From NCBI GenBank assembly GCA_018816555.1, contig JAHIVT010000031.1:1-64000 (forward strand): a stretch of 64,000 nt of DNA, given 5' to 3'. Shown here piece by piece: positions 41,570 through 50,549 of this stretch. Positions within the stretch are counted from its first letter, which is position 1. Every line of letters begins with the position of its first letter. Origin of the DNA: Pseudomonadota bacterium. Its GTDB lineage: Bacteria; Desulfobacterota; Desulfobulbia; Desulfobulbales; SURF-16. The position numbers and the translations under genes are program-made. The notes under the pieces were generated by a model. It searched no databases, was not told the DNA's origin, and saw only the letters and a list, made by a program, of their open reading frames with translations.

Positions 41570-43598
41570 AAAGCACTTCCCTGGGTTCTTGAATTTTAAA
41601 TTGGCAGATTTTGCGGCGCAGTGTGTCTTTTGAAATTTGCAGTTCGCGGCAGGTTGCCATTTTCTTCCATTTATTTCGTTGCAGAGCTTGATGGATAATA
41701 AATCGTTCCGCTTCCTCCATTGACATGGGCTTATCCAGGTGGGTTTTCTGCGGTTCCTCCTCTGTTTTCGGCCTGAAGGGTTCCGGCAGATGTTCAGGCT
41801 GAATTATTCCACCCTGGCAGAGAATAAAGGCGTATTCAATAATATTCTGCAGTTCCCTGACATTGCCCGGGAAATCGTGGCGCATCAGCAGAGCCATGGC
41901 GGCATCCGAGATTCCGGCGATATCCTTGCCTCTTTCCTTGTTGAATTTTTCCACAATATGCTCCACCAGCACCGGTATGTCTTCTCGGCGTTCACGCAGA
42001 GGAGGGATGAGCAGTTTGACGACATTGAGCCGGTAATACAGATCGTCCCGGAATGTCCCTTCCTGCATAAGAGCAAGCAGGTCGCGGTGGGTGGCGGCAA
42101 TAATGCGCACATCGGCATCCACCGGCGAGGATGATCCCAACGGTTCGTATTGTCTTGACTGAATAACTCGCAGCAGCTTGACCTGGACGGCAAGATTGAT
42201 GTCGCCGATTTCATCCAGGAACAGTGTTCCCTTTTCAGCGGCGGCAAATCTTCCCGGCCTGTCCTTTTTGGCGTCGGTGAAAGCGCCGGCTTTATAACCG
42301 AACAATTCGGATTCAAGCAGGGTGTCGGGAAGTGCTCCGCAATTGACCGCGATAAAAGGATGGTTGCGGCGTTCGCTTTTCTGATGAATGGCTTTGGCCA
42401 TCAATTCCTTTCCAGTGCCGCTTTCGCCGAGGATTAGGACATTGCTTTCACTGCGGGCAATTTCCGGCAGAATGTCAAAGATGCGGCGGACAGAAGGACT
42501 TTTGCTGATGATATCGCCCACCTGGAAACGGGACAGTCTCTGGCGCAGGGAGGTGATGATGCTGAGGTCGCGGATGCTTTCCACGCCGCCGACAATATTG
42601 CCTTCGCTGTCGACCAGCGGTGCTGCGCAGATGCTGACAGGTACTCTTCTGCCTTCAGGCCCCCTGATGGTGATTGACCGGTTTGATTCCGGTTTTCCCG
42701 TGCACATGCTGTGGGCGATGGCACAAGTCTCGCCGCAGATGCTGGCCTGAAAGATGTCGCTGCAGGGTTTGCCGATGGCTTCCGAGGCTGATACGCCGGT
42801 AATCTCTTCTGCGGCCCGGTTGAACGAGGTGATCTGCCACTGTCGATTAACAGTAAAGACCCCATCGGCAATGCTGTCCAGAATAAGAGCACGGCCCTGC
42901 GCTGTTGAGACGTTTCGAAAAACCTGCACGCCACCCACAACGTTGCCATCCGGGTCTTTAAGGGGGGTGGTGTTGATGTTGACGGGAATGCGTTTCCCTT
43001 GTGCCGTGGTGATAAAAAGAGAGCGGTTGACGATGGGTTCGCCGGTTTTGATGCTTTCCGCCAGGACACAGTTATCGCAAGCGTTGGACCGGAAGATTTC
43101 CTGGCAGCTCATACCTATGACTTCATGGCGGGCCCAACCGGTAAGATTCTCTGCTGCTTTATTAAATGAGGTAATCCGCCATTTGCGATCAACACTGAAA
43201 ACACCATCATTGATGCTGTTAAGGACAAATTCGGAAACAGTATGTTCGTCATATTGGTTTCTGTTGGGGATCGAGAGAGTGGCCTTATCCAGGGCAACAA
43301 GCCATTTCACCTCTTCCTGAAAGCAAATGCCATACCGATTTAAATGGGGGCCGGCTTGCATCCATTTCACTTCTCCGGACGCGGAAATCTCTTTCATCCC
43401 GGAAAAATTTTCCGGGTGGAGGTGGAGTCGCATGCCGGGGTAAAGGGCGGCATTGGTGGAAATTTGCGAACCTAAATGATTGAGGTCGATGCTGGTTGCA
43501 GGGTAATCTCCGGCATTTTCACCAAAGGAGAGGGTGAACGGCAAACGAAAGGGGAAGCGGTAGGTTTTGCGTCGATTAGCGGGAAAGCCTCCGATCAT
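41556..43598 (-). CDS. Sigma-54 activator with PilZ and two PAS domains
   Basis: This protein of about 680 residues has an N-terminal PilZ-like domain (RRKTYRFPFRLPF, ATSIDLNHLGSQIST) and two PAS domains, each with a Cys pair or cluster (IFRSNACDNCVLAES, IFQASICGETCAIAHS). The AAA+ domain has Walker A GESGTGKELMAKAI, GAFTDA in place of GAFTGA, and Walker B GTLFLDEIGD. A Fis-type HTH lies at the C-terminus. It should activate RpoN-dependent promoters in response to c-di-GMP and perhaps redox or metal cues. I place the start at ATG 43598 behind GGAGGG; longer in-frame starts exist. Confidence 0.85.
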   Translation of the reverse strand: MIGGFPANRRKTYRFPFRLPFTLSFGENAGDYPATSIDLNHLGSQISTNAALYPGMRLHLHPENFSGMKEISASGEVKWMQAGPHLNRYGICFQEEVKWLVALDKATLSIPNRNQYDEHTVSEFVLNSINDGVFSVDRKWRITSFNKAAENLTGWARHEVIGMSCQEIFRSNACDNCVLAESIKTGEPIVNRSLFITTAQGKRIPVNINTTPLKDPDGNVVGGVQVFRNVSTAQGRALILDSIADGVFTVNRQWQITSFNRAAEEITGVSASEAIGKPCSDIFQASICGETCAIAHSMCTGKPESNRSITIRGPEGRRVPVSICAAPLVDSEGNIVGGVESIRDLSIITSLRQRLSRFQVGDIISKSPSVRRIFDILPEIARSESNVLILGESGTGKELMAKAIHQKSERRNHPFIAVNCGALPDTLLESELFGYKAGAFTDAKKDRPGRFAAAEKGTLFLDEIGDINLAVQVKLLRVIQSRQYEPLGSSSPVDADVRIIAATHRDLLALMQEGTFRDDLYYRLNVVKLLIPPLRERREDIPVLVEHIVEKFNKERGKDIAGISDAAMALLMRHDFPGNVRELQNIIEYAFILCQGGIIQPEHLPEPFRPKTEEEPQKTHLDKPMSMEEAERFIIHQALQRNKWKKMATCRELQISKDTLRRKICQFKIQEPREVLFIEQ

Positions 43599-43845
43599 AA
43601 TGTGCCCTCCGGGATCAAAATGCGCCATTTGGACTAAAATATTATACATATGACTTTGCAACATGCTGACTGAAAAGTAAAGAGAATTCGGTTGAGAAAT
43701 GGGCAAATCGGCTTATTCTGCGTCTATTCTGCGGCGAGAATTATTTGGTAAGTGATGAAGGGAGTCAGGCGGGACGTGTGTTTGGTTGAAAAAGTATGAT
43801 ACGACGGCGCAATCTGCGCCTGAAAATTTTCCCTGATTTGACCAA

Positions 43846-45543
43846 TCAGAAAACAAGGCTACTTACTCTGGCCTGCTGGAATTCACTTTCTCTGGCAAGA
43901 AAGGCATCTGCAACGTCGGGATCGAAATGGATTCCTGAATCCTTTAGTATGATTTTTTTAGCCTGCTCATGGTTGGTGGCGGATTTGTAGCATCTTCTCG
44001 AGGTTATAGCATCATAGGCATCGGCCAGGGCGACGATGCGGGCGGAAAGAGGGATATCTTTCCCGGAAAGGCCGCTGGGATATCCGGATCCATCCCATTT
44101 CTCATGGTGGTAATAGGCAATCTGCTTGCCTATGGTCAGAAAGGATTGGCCTTTGGTCTGTTTTTCGCTCTCACATAATGCGTCGCCACCATAGATGGAA
44201 TGACATTTCATCACCTCGTATTCCTCCGGAGTGAGTTTTCCCGGTTTAAGCAGAATATTGTCAGGGATGCCGACCTTGCCGATGTCGTGCAGGATAGAGG
44301 AGAGATAAATATCATCTATATATTCCGGCGTGATGTAATTTTGATAGGCAGGGTGTTTGGCCAGTTCAGAGGCAAGGATTTTGGAATACTCCCTGATTCT
44401 TTCCAGATGATTGCCTGTGTCTCGATCGCGGAACTCGGCAAGCTTTGCCAGGGAAAGGATCGCCGTTGTGCGTGATTTGTCGATGAGACGATAGGATTCC
44501 AGCAGTTTCTTTTCCATTTTTTTTCTTCCAGTGATGTCCCTGATGACAAGCTGAAAACCGAGCTCTTTGCCTTCCTTTAAAATCTTTCTGGCATTACATT
44601 CGACGTCCAGCAGTTTTTCACCCTGTCCGATAATAATAAACTGAAAATCTATTACAGCCTCACCCCGGAAAAGTTTCGGCAGCATGCCGTCAGTCACCAC
44701 TGGCAGGCTGTCGTCATCAATTATATTGAGCAGTGATTTTCCCACAATACTTTGCGGCTTCATGCCTATGGTGCTGTAAAAATGATGGTTTGCCAGCAGG
44801 ATTTTCGCCTCGCTGTCGATCAGGACGATGAGGTCAAGAATGTTTTCATAGAGTTCTTTGTAGCGTAGTTCGGATTCTTCAATTTTTTTTATCCGTTTCA
44901 CAACCTCATCCTCCAGGTTATGGGTATAGAAAAAAAGATCCTGGTTCAGGGATCTGAGGTTCATACTGAGATTGAATTTTCGTATTCTCGCCCGGGTTTC
45001 CTCGTTGCATTGCACCAGGCTGACAATGATGAAAGAGAAAAAAAAGAAGCTGTAACAGAAAAATATTTTGAGATTTTCAGAAGAAGGTTGGCTGAAGACG
45101 ATAACGGGAACAGCATAGGTTAAGTACAGGGAAAAGCCTGCAAAAGCGGCTTGTTTCATGGTCAGAGGCAGCAAGGCAAATCCGCCTACGGAAATGAGCA
45201 GAAGCCCGACGTAGTATGAGGAGGCGTAGCCTCCTGTTTTCAGAACCATCAGGGTGATTGTCAGTCCGGCGAGCAGATATGCGCTTAATGTGAGAGACAG
45301 GGTGAGCCGATGGCCGTTTATCCGGCGCAGTATCTGAAGAAATAATACCAGAATAAAGGCGAAGCTTAACCGGTAGCCAAGAAAAATGAGGAAATGTTCC
45401 CTGGCAGCAAAGGAATCCAGCAAGGAAAAAGTCGGGAAAAAGATAATTCCCAGCCAGAGAAAGATAAAGGTTCTCTGCAGAAAAAGATTTCTGGTTTCCT
45501 GTTCGTAGGCATCTTTATAGTTAAGAGCAATTTCTTCCATCAT
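43846..45543 (-). CDS. Membrane PAS/HD-GYP c-di-GMP phosphodiesterase (second copy)
   Basis: This 565-residue protein has the same layout as 36650-38437: multiple N-terminal helices, a charged linker, PAS (about 215-330), and HD-GYP with SSILHDIGKVGIP, HHEKWDGSGYPSGL and ARIVALADAYDAITS. Catalytic residues are intact. The ATG overlaps the stop of the cNMP-methyltransferase gene (4 bases), so it is the third gene of a PilZ / methyltransferase / HD-GYP unit. It may lower c-di-GMP in response to the partner's product or to a ligand of the membrane domain (inference). Confidence 0.9.
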   Translation of the reverse strand: MMEEIALNYKDAYEQETRNLFLQRTFIFLWLGIIFFPTFSLLDSFAAREHFLIFLGYRLSFAFILVLFLQILRRINGHRLTLSLTLSAYLLAGLTITLMVLKTGGYASSYYVGLLLISVGGFALLPLTMKQAAFAGFSLYLTYAVPVIVFSQPSSENLKIFFCYSFFFFSFIIVSLVQCNEETRARIRKFNLSMNLRSLNQDLFFYTHNLEDEVVKRIKKIEESELRYKELYENILDLIVLIDSEAKILLANHHFYSTIGMKPQSIVGKSLLNIIDDDSLPVVTDGMLPKLFRGEAVIDFQFIIIGQGEKLLDVECNARKILKEGKELGFQLVIRDITGRKKMEKKLLESYRLIDKSRTTAILSLAKLAEFRDRDTGNHLERIREYSKILASELAKHPAYQNYITPEYIDDIYLSSILHDIGKVGIPDNILLKPGKLTPEEYEVMKCHSIYGGDALCESEKQTKGQSFLTIGKQIAYYHHEKWDGSGYPSGLSGKDIPLSARIVALADAYDAITSRRCYKSATNHEQAKKIILKDSGIHFDPDVADAFLARESEFQQARVSSLVF

Positions 45544-47081
45544 CCTTCTTTGGTGGCAAGGACAAAGAGGTTGACTTCTTCCTCTTCCGCGATGATTTCG
45601 ACGTTCGTGCCGAATGGAGTGCCGGCAAAGATATCTGCCAGATCTTCACGGGTGCGATACAGGAGTTCCCAGTGAAGTATTTCATCCATGAAGATTTGAT
45701 CCGGGTATGGTGCAAAATTGCCCAGCATAAGTTTTCCGCCGGGTTCAAGATGCTCGTGGCAGCGTTTGATCATGGCCTGAAAAAGACGGCGGTCAAGATA
45801 GTCGCACAGCCCTGCTGAATAAATGATGTGCTGTCTGCCGATCTCATGACTTACCCTGCCCAGCGACCATTTCACCAGATTTTCACGCATCAGGCGGATG
45901 GAGGCCATGTGGGGAAAGACATTGACATGCTGGTTGGTAAATTGCAGCGCCTCGGAGTCGATATCCACACAGAGTGCTTCGATTGTCTGGCTGTATTCGC
46001 AGTTTGTCAGGAAGTCAAACAACTCACGATTGGGACCGCAGGCCAGGTTCATGATCTTGATGTGGGAACCGTTGTGCAGAAAAGGCCTGGTCAGGGACGC
46101 GAGCTGGGCTGACAGCAACCTTCTTCGTCCCCTTATTGCCTTGGCGCCGGGTCGCTGCAGGCACCAGGCATCGACAATTTTGCCCAGCTTGCCGTCGCCT
46201 TCCGGCTGGTCCCGGTAAATGTGCTCCATCATCAGGAAATCGCCGGCATAGCCTTTAGGTTTGTAATAGGCCCTTTCGACAAAACGGCTGCGCATGATGT
46301 AGGGGAACACCTCCTTGAAGATAAAGCCCCACATGAGGTCCTGATCCTCCTGGCTCTCCATCAGCATTTTATATTTGGCCAGATTTTCATTAATTGTATC
46401 GAGAACAACGAAGCAGTGCTTGCTGATCTCCTTGTCAGGATCATCAGAGGATGTATCTTTCTGCAATTGGTAGGATATGTCGAACAGTTCCGCTTTCAAG
46501 GTTTCCACTTCACTGCTCACCTTATACCAGGCGGGGCTTTTGAGCAGTTTGCTGGGCATGGGCTTTGATTCGGTAAAACCCCGTCTTCGCGTGGCAAGAG
46601 ACGCGGCATAACCGATAACAGGTTCATTCTCTTCAAGGACTCTTCTGAATTTTTTGCAGATGCGCTGCGTTAAAGAGGTGACAAGCCGGCCATACAGGTC
46701 TGGTTTTTCATCGTACAATTTTTCAACGACAGCGAGATCAAATCTGCAGATCTCGGCATCTTCCGTGGCACGGATATCCCGCACACGGGAACCGCCGTCG
46801 AAAAAACCGATTTCACCGAAGAAATCGCCGGAACCAAGTAAGGCGACGGTAATTTTTGTCTCATCCGCAGTATAGGAAACCTCGATAATACCCTGTTGCA
46901 CGTAGTAAAAGGCGCGGCAGTCCTGCAGTTCGATTTCCTGTCCGGCTGAACATTTGATTTTATCCGCATAGGCGAGAATGGAATCGTTGAGTTGTCCATT
47001 GAAGGCAAAGATCACGTCGTCACCCATGGGGAAACTTTGCGGATCGCAGAAAAGGGGTGACTGTTGTACTGCGTGGGTCAT
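45540..47081 (-). CDS. cNMP-binding domain fused to SAM-dependent methyltransferase
   Basis: This 513-residue protein has a Crp-like cyclic-nucleotide-binding domain at about 25-150 (YYVQQGIIEVSYTADETKI, GSGDFFGEIGFFDGGSRV). A helical middle region follows, then a class I methyltransferase at about 330-510 (IMNLACGPNRELFDFL, ALCVDIDSEALQF, IIYSAGLCDYLDRRLF). The methyltransferase part resembles proteins annotated as 3-hydroxypalmitate methyl ester (PhcB-type) synthases; I recall this but cannot verify it. It may make a small signal molecule. It is coupled by 4 bases to an HD-GYP gene. Confidence 0.75.
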   Translation of the reverse strand: MTHAVQQSPLFCDPQSFPMGDDVIFAFNGQLNDSILAYADKIKCSAGQEIELQDCRAFYYVQQGIIEVSYTADETKITVALLGSGDFFGEIGFFDGGSRVRDIRATEDAEICRFDLAVVEKLYDEKPDLYGRLVTSLTQRICKKFRRVLEENEPVIGYAASLATRRRGFTESKPMPSKLLKSPAWYKVSSEVETLKAELFDISYQLQKDTSSDDPDKEISKHCFVVLDTINENLAKYKMLMESQEDQDLMWGFIFKEVFPYIMRSRFVERAYYKPKGYAGDFLMMEHIYRDQPEGDGKLGKIVDAWCLQRPGAKAIRGRRRLLSAQLASLTRPFLHNGSHIKIMNLACGPNRELFDFLTNCEYSQTIEALCVDIDSEALQFTNQHVNVFPHMASIRLMRENLVKWSLGRVSHEIGRQHIIYSAGLCDYLDRRLFQAMIKRCHEHLEPGGKLMLGNFAPYPDQIFMDEILHWELLYRTREDLADIFAGTPFGTNVEIIAEEEEVNLFVLATKEG

Positions 47082-47121
47082 CGGTTACTCCCTGGTAGAT
47101 GGAGAAAGGCGGGCAGGGATG

Positions 47122-47514
47122 TTACATCCTTTGTCCCGTCTCTTCCGCCTGTCCGTATTTATTAATAATTTTCTGCAGATAATCGAGGTGGTTTTCCGAT
47201 AATGGCCCGAACTTGATGCAACGTCTCCGCATGGTAATCTGGCTGAAAGGTTGTTCGGTGGGAAGAATAAAATCATTTATCGTGGTATAGGGAACATCCT
47301 CCAGACAGATACCGTCATCAGCCAGCAGATCAAGGCCATTGGCATCCCGTGACGCGCCGTTTGTGGTAAAATAGCAGAAGGCCAACCCTGAAAGGCTGAT
47401 ATCGATTATCTGCCCTATTTTGTTGGCAGGCGGTCGAAGAAAGGCATAGGTGCCGTCCCGGACAAGATATCTTTTGTGCCGCCTGCGCTCATTTGTCGGA
47501 TGTTCACTGGCCAT
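47122..47514 (-). CDS. PilZ-domain protein
   Basis: This 130-residue protein has a recognisable PilZ domain: ERRRHKRYLVRDGTYAF (RxxxR region) and IGQIIDISLSGLAFCYF (D/NxSxxG motif). These two motifs bind c-di-GMP. It is the first gene of the three-gene unit with the cNMP-methyltransferase (40-base gap) and HD-GYP genes. It is likely a small receptor or adaptor. Confidence 0.85.
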   Translation of the reverse strand: MASEHPTNERRRHKRYLVRDGTYAFLRPPANKIGQIIDISLSGLAFCYFTTNGASRDANGLDLLADDGICLEDVPYTTINDFILPTEQPFSQITMRRRCIKFGPLSENHLDYLQKIINKYGQAEETGQRM

Positions 47515-47777
47515 TTTTACCCCTCATGCATGGTGATTTAGGTTCAACCGCTACCAGGAAATTATTTTTCTCAATAGGTTATTATGACATCAACAATCGG
47601 GTGAATCAATGATGATTACTGTTTTTTTGCAAAACCTATAAAAAATAAAACAATATTCATTCAAACCTTGACAAGTATTATTCCATCATTGTGTAATTTT
47701 TATATTTCTGCCAGAAGAAATGGTTTCGTGAAAAATCGTCTCTTATAGATCATTGCCAGTTATCAGGAGAACTATTC

Positions 47778-48926
47778 ATGCCCTGTTCTTATATTTGTCA
47801 TGAATTGCACAATTTGCAATTTTTTTCTGAATTGACCGATGAAGAGTGCGGGCTGCTGCTGCCGTTTCTTCAGCAGGAGATGTTTCAGCAGGGTGAGCTT
47901 GTCGTGCAGGAAGGCGCATTCCCTGATAGGCTGTTTGTGGTGGTAAAGGGGAAGGTGCGCAAGGAAAAGGTCCTCGGCATTACTGTGGGAGCAAGCGGGC
48001 TTGAGGCATGGCAGGAAAAGGAGCTGTTTGAGGTCAAAGGAGCGGGACAGCACTTCTGTGAAGATGCCTTGATTGCCGAAGAGCCAGCCAATGTAGACTG
48101 GGTGGCCATGGAGAAGTCAGAGTTGTTTTCTCTTTCCGCCGGAAATTTCCGGCAGATCCAGCAGGAGTCGGAGCAGACAGGAAGAAAGCTGTTGCAGGCT
48201 CTCAGCTGGTCTTTGTATCGCAGTTTCCGCAAGCATGAAGGCCAGTTCGCCGCAGAGGTGGAAAATAAAAAGCTGCTCAGTCAGATGCGTGTTGAGCGCA
48301 AAAAGATCAAAGCCATGCACCGAATCGCCAGGAGCACATCGGTCAGCAGTGTCAATCAGACCCTTGATACGATTCTTGAGGCCTGCATGGACTGTCTTGA
48401 TGTGCAGAAAGGCTCAATTATGATTTTCAACAGGGGAGTGTTGCGAGTTGAGGCCGCTTTCGGCAGAAACAAAGACAAAATCCTAGGCCAGATGCAGGTG
48501 ATCAATGAGACCAGTGTTTCAGGCCGTTGTTTCATGAGCAAAAAACCGATCTTTATCCAGAATATCGAACAGGAAAAGGGTATCCAGCGCTCCCCTGATC
48601 CCAGCCAGTACTCGAACAATTCCCTGATCAGCATGCCGCTCATCAGCCCTGCCGGCGAAAGCATCGGCGTTTTAAATGTAAGCAAGACATCCCAGGCTAT
48701 CTTCACGGAGAACGATATGAAAATTTTGGAGGATCTCACTTTGGAGGCATCAGCGGCCCTGGCCCATGAAATTTGTCTGGCGCGCCTTTATCGTAATTTC
48801 CAGGAGACCCTGCTGGAGGTCAAGCAGGCCCAGAGGCAGCTTGTGCAGGCCGAGGAAAAGATCTTACGGATCATTCAGACCTCATGGCCGTCCATGGAAG
48901 CCCAGGGAGCAGCAGGCAATGACTAA
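47778..48926 (+). CDS. cNMP-binding and GAF-domain signalling protein
   Basis: This 382-residue protein has a cyclic-nucleotide-binding fold at about 10-130 (LVVQEGAFPDRLFVVVKGKV), a coiled stretch, a GAF domain at about 185-345 (ACMDCLDVQKGSIMIF ... SVSGRCFMSKKPIFIQNI) and a C-terminal coiled coil. There is no catalytic domain. GGAG lies before the ATG. It overlaps the carboxyltransferase gene by 8 bases, so a regulatory link with the carboxylase operon is possible. It diverges from the PilZ operon. Confidence 0.75.
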   Translation: MPCSYICHELHNLQFFSELTDEECGLLLPFLQQEMFQQGELVVQEGAFPDRLFVVVKGKVRKEKVLGITVGASGLEAWQEKELFEVKGAGQHFCEDALIAEEPANVDWVAMEKSELFSLSAGNFRQIQQESEQTGRKLLQALSWSLYRSFRKHEGQFAAEVENKKLLSQMRVERKKIKAMHRIARSTSVSSVNQTLDTILEACMDCLDVQKGSIMIFNRGVLRVEAAFGRNKDKILGQMQVINETSVSGRCFMSKKPIFIQNIEQEKGIQRSPDPSQYSNNSLISMPLISPAGESIGVLNVSKTSQAIFTENDMKILEDLTLEASAALAHEICLARLYRNFQETLLEVKQAQRQLVQAEEKILRIIQTSWPSMEAQGAAGND

Positions 48927-50463
48927 GTCGAATCTTTACGGCGAACTTGCCCGCAGAAATATTGAGATGACTGATCGGGAAAGACTTGCGGTTGATGCTG
49001 GCGCCGCCGGCGGCGTCATGACCGCCAGACAGAGGATGGAATTTCTTTTTGACGAGGGAACTTTTCAGGAGATTGACCGCTTTGTCACCCACCGCTGCAC
49101 GGATTTCGGCATGGAAAAGAAACGGGTGTCGGGCGATGCGGTGATCTCCGGCAACGGCATGATCAACGGACGGCTGGTCCATGCCTATGCCCAGGACTTC
49201 AAGGTCATGGGCGGCTCTTTTTCCGAGGAGAACACCAAAAAGATCTGTAAGGTGCTGGACAAGGCCATGCAGCTTGGCACGCCATTTATCGGCTTGAACG
49301 ACTCCGGCGGTTCCCGCATCCAGGAAGGCGTCTGCGGTCTGGCCGGCGTGGCGGAACTGTTTTTAAAAAATACCCAGGCTTCCGGTCTCATTCCCCAGAT
49401 TTCCGCCATCATGGGGCACTGCGCCGGCGGAGCGAGCTATTCACCGGCGCTGACCGATTTCATCGTCATGGTTGAAGGGCAGAGTCACATGTTTGTCACC
49501 GGTCCGGAGGTGATCAAGGCGGTGACCCACGAGGATGTCAGCATGGAGGAACTCGGCGGCGCCAATACCCATCATCAGTTGAGCGGGGTAGCCCATCTGG
49601 TTGCCGCGGATGACAAGGAGTGTATTGTTCTCATCCGCGAGTTGCTTGACTATATCCCGTCAAATAATCTGGAAGAAAGCCCGGTTAAAAAATGTTTTGA
49701 CGATCCCCGCCGCCGCGAGCCCTTGCTGAATAATTTCATCCCGGCCGATTCACGGACCTCCTATGATGTGAAATCCCTGGTCCGAGCCGTGGTGGATGAC
49801 GGCTCATTTTTTGAAGTGCAAAGCGGTTATGCCGTTAATCTGGTTATCGGCTTTGCCCGGCTCAACGGCAAATCGGTGGGTCTTGTCGCCAATCAACCGG
49901 CCCATCTGGCCGGTGCCCTTGATACCAATGCCTCCCGCAAGGGTGCGCGTTTTGTCCGCTTCTGCGACGCCTTTAACATCCCGCTGGTCACCTTTGTTGA
50001 TGTGCCGGGATTCCTGCCCGGCAAGGAGCAGGAACTTGACGGCATCATCCGGGATGGAGCCAAGCTCCTCTATGCCTATTGCGAGGCCACGGTGCCCAAG
50101 ATCAGCCTCATAACGCGCAAGGCCTATGGCGGTGCCTACTGCGTCATGTCAAGCAAGCATATCCGCGGGGATTACAATTTCGCCTATCCGGGGGCGGAAA
50201 TCGCCGTGATGGGCCCGGAAGCGGCGGTGAACATCATTTACCGGCGGGAGCTCGCCACGCAGCAGGGTGAAACATACCGTCAACAAAAGCTGGAGGAGTA
50301 CCGGGAGCGCTTCGCCAACCCCTATGTAGCTGCATCGCGGGGATATATTGATGAGATCATCATGCCGGAGGACACCCGCTGGAAGCTGATCATGGCCCTT
50401 GAACGATTGAAGACGAAGATGATAAAAAATCCCCCGAAAAAACATGGCAACATGCCGTTATAA
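48919..50463 (+). CDS. Acyl-CoA carboxyltransferase (propionyl-CoA carboxylase beta / 12S type)
   Basis: This 514-residue protein transfers carboxyl groups between biotin and an acyl-CoA, or between acyl-CoA and a keto acid. It has two crotonase-like halves: GLNDSGGSRIQEGVCGL with MGHCAGGASYSPALTDF in the first, and VTFVDVPGFLPGKEQE with RKAYGGAYCVMSSKHI in the second. The length fits PccB and the 12S subunit of methylmalonyl-CoA transcarboxylase. ATG 48919 overlaps the GAF gene by 8 bases. Biotin carboxylase and carrier follow, favouring an ATP-dependent carboxylase. The substrate (propionyl- or acetyl-CoA) is inferred. Confidence 0.88.
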   Translation: MTKSNLYGELARRNIEMTDRERLAVDAGAAGGVMTARQRMEFLFDEGTFQEIDRFVTHRCTDFGMEKKRVSGDAVISGNGMINGRLVHAYAQDFKVMGGSFSEENTKKICKVLDKAMQLGTPFIGLNDSGGSRIQEGVCGLAGVAELFLKNTQASGLIPQISAIMGHCAGGASYSPALTDFIVMVEGQSHMFVTGPEVIKAVTHEDVSMEELGGANTHHQLSGVAHLVAADDKECIVLIRELLDYIPSNNLEESPVKKCFDDPRRREPLLNNFIPADSRTSYDVKSLVRAVVDDGSFFEVQSGYAVNLVIGFARLNGKSVGLVANQPAHLAGALDTNASRKGARFVRFCDAFNIPLVTFVDVPGFLPGKEQELDGIIRDGAKLLYAYCEATVPKISLITRKAYGGAYCVMSSKHIRGDYNFAYPGAEIAVMGPEAAVNIIYRRELATQQGETYRQQKLEEYRERFANPYVAASRGYIDEIIMPEDTRWKLIMALERLKTKMIKNPPKKHGNMPL

Positions 50464-50549
50464 TAAAAAGTTCTTTTTTTATGCCAGGGTTTTAAAAGTG
50501 CCATCTTCCTGGTCGGAAAATCAACAGTCAAAACGCAAAAGACACATTC

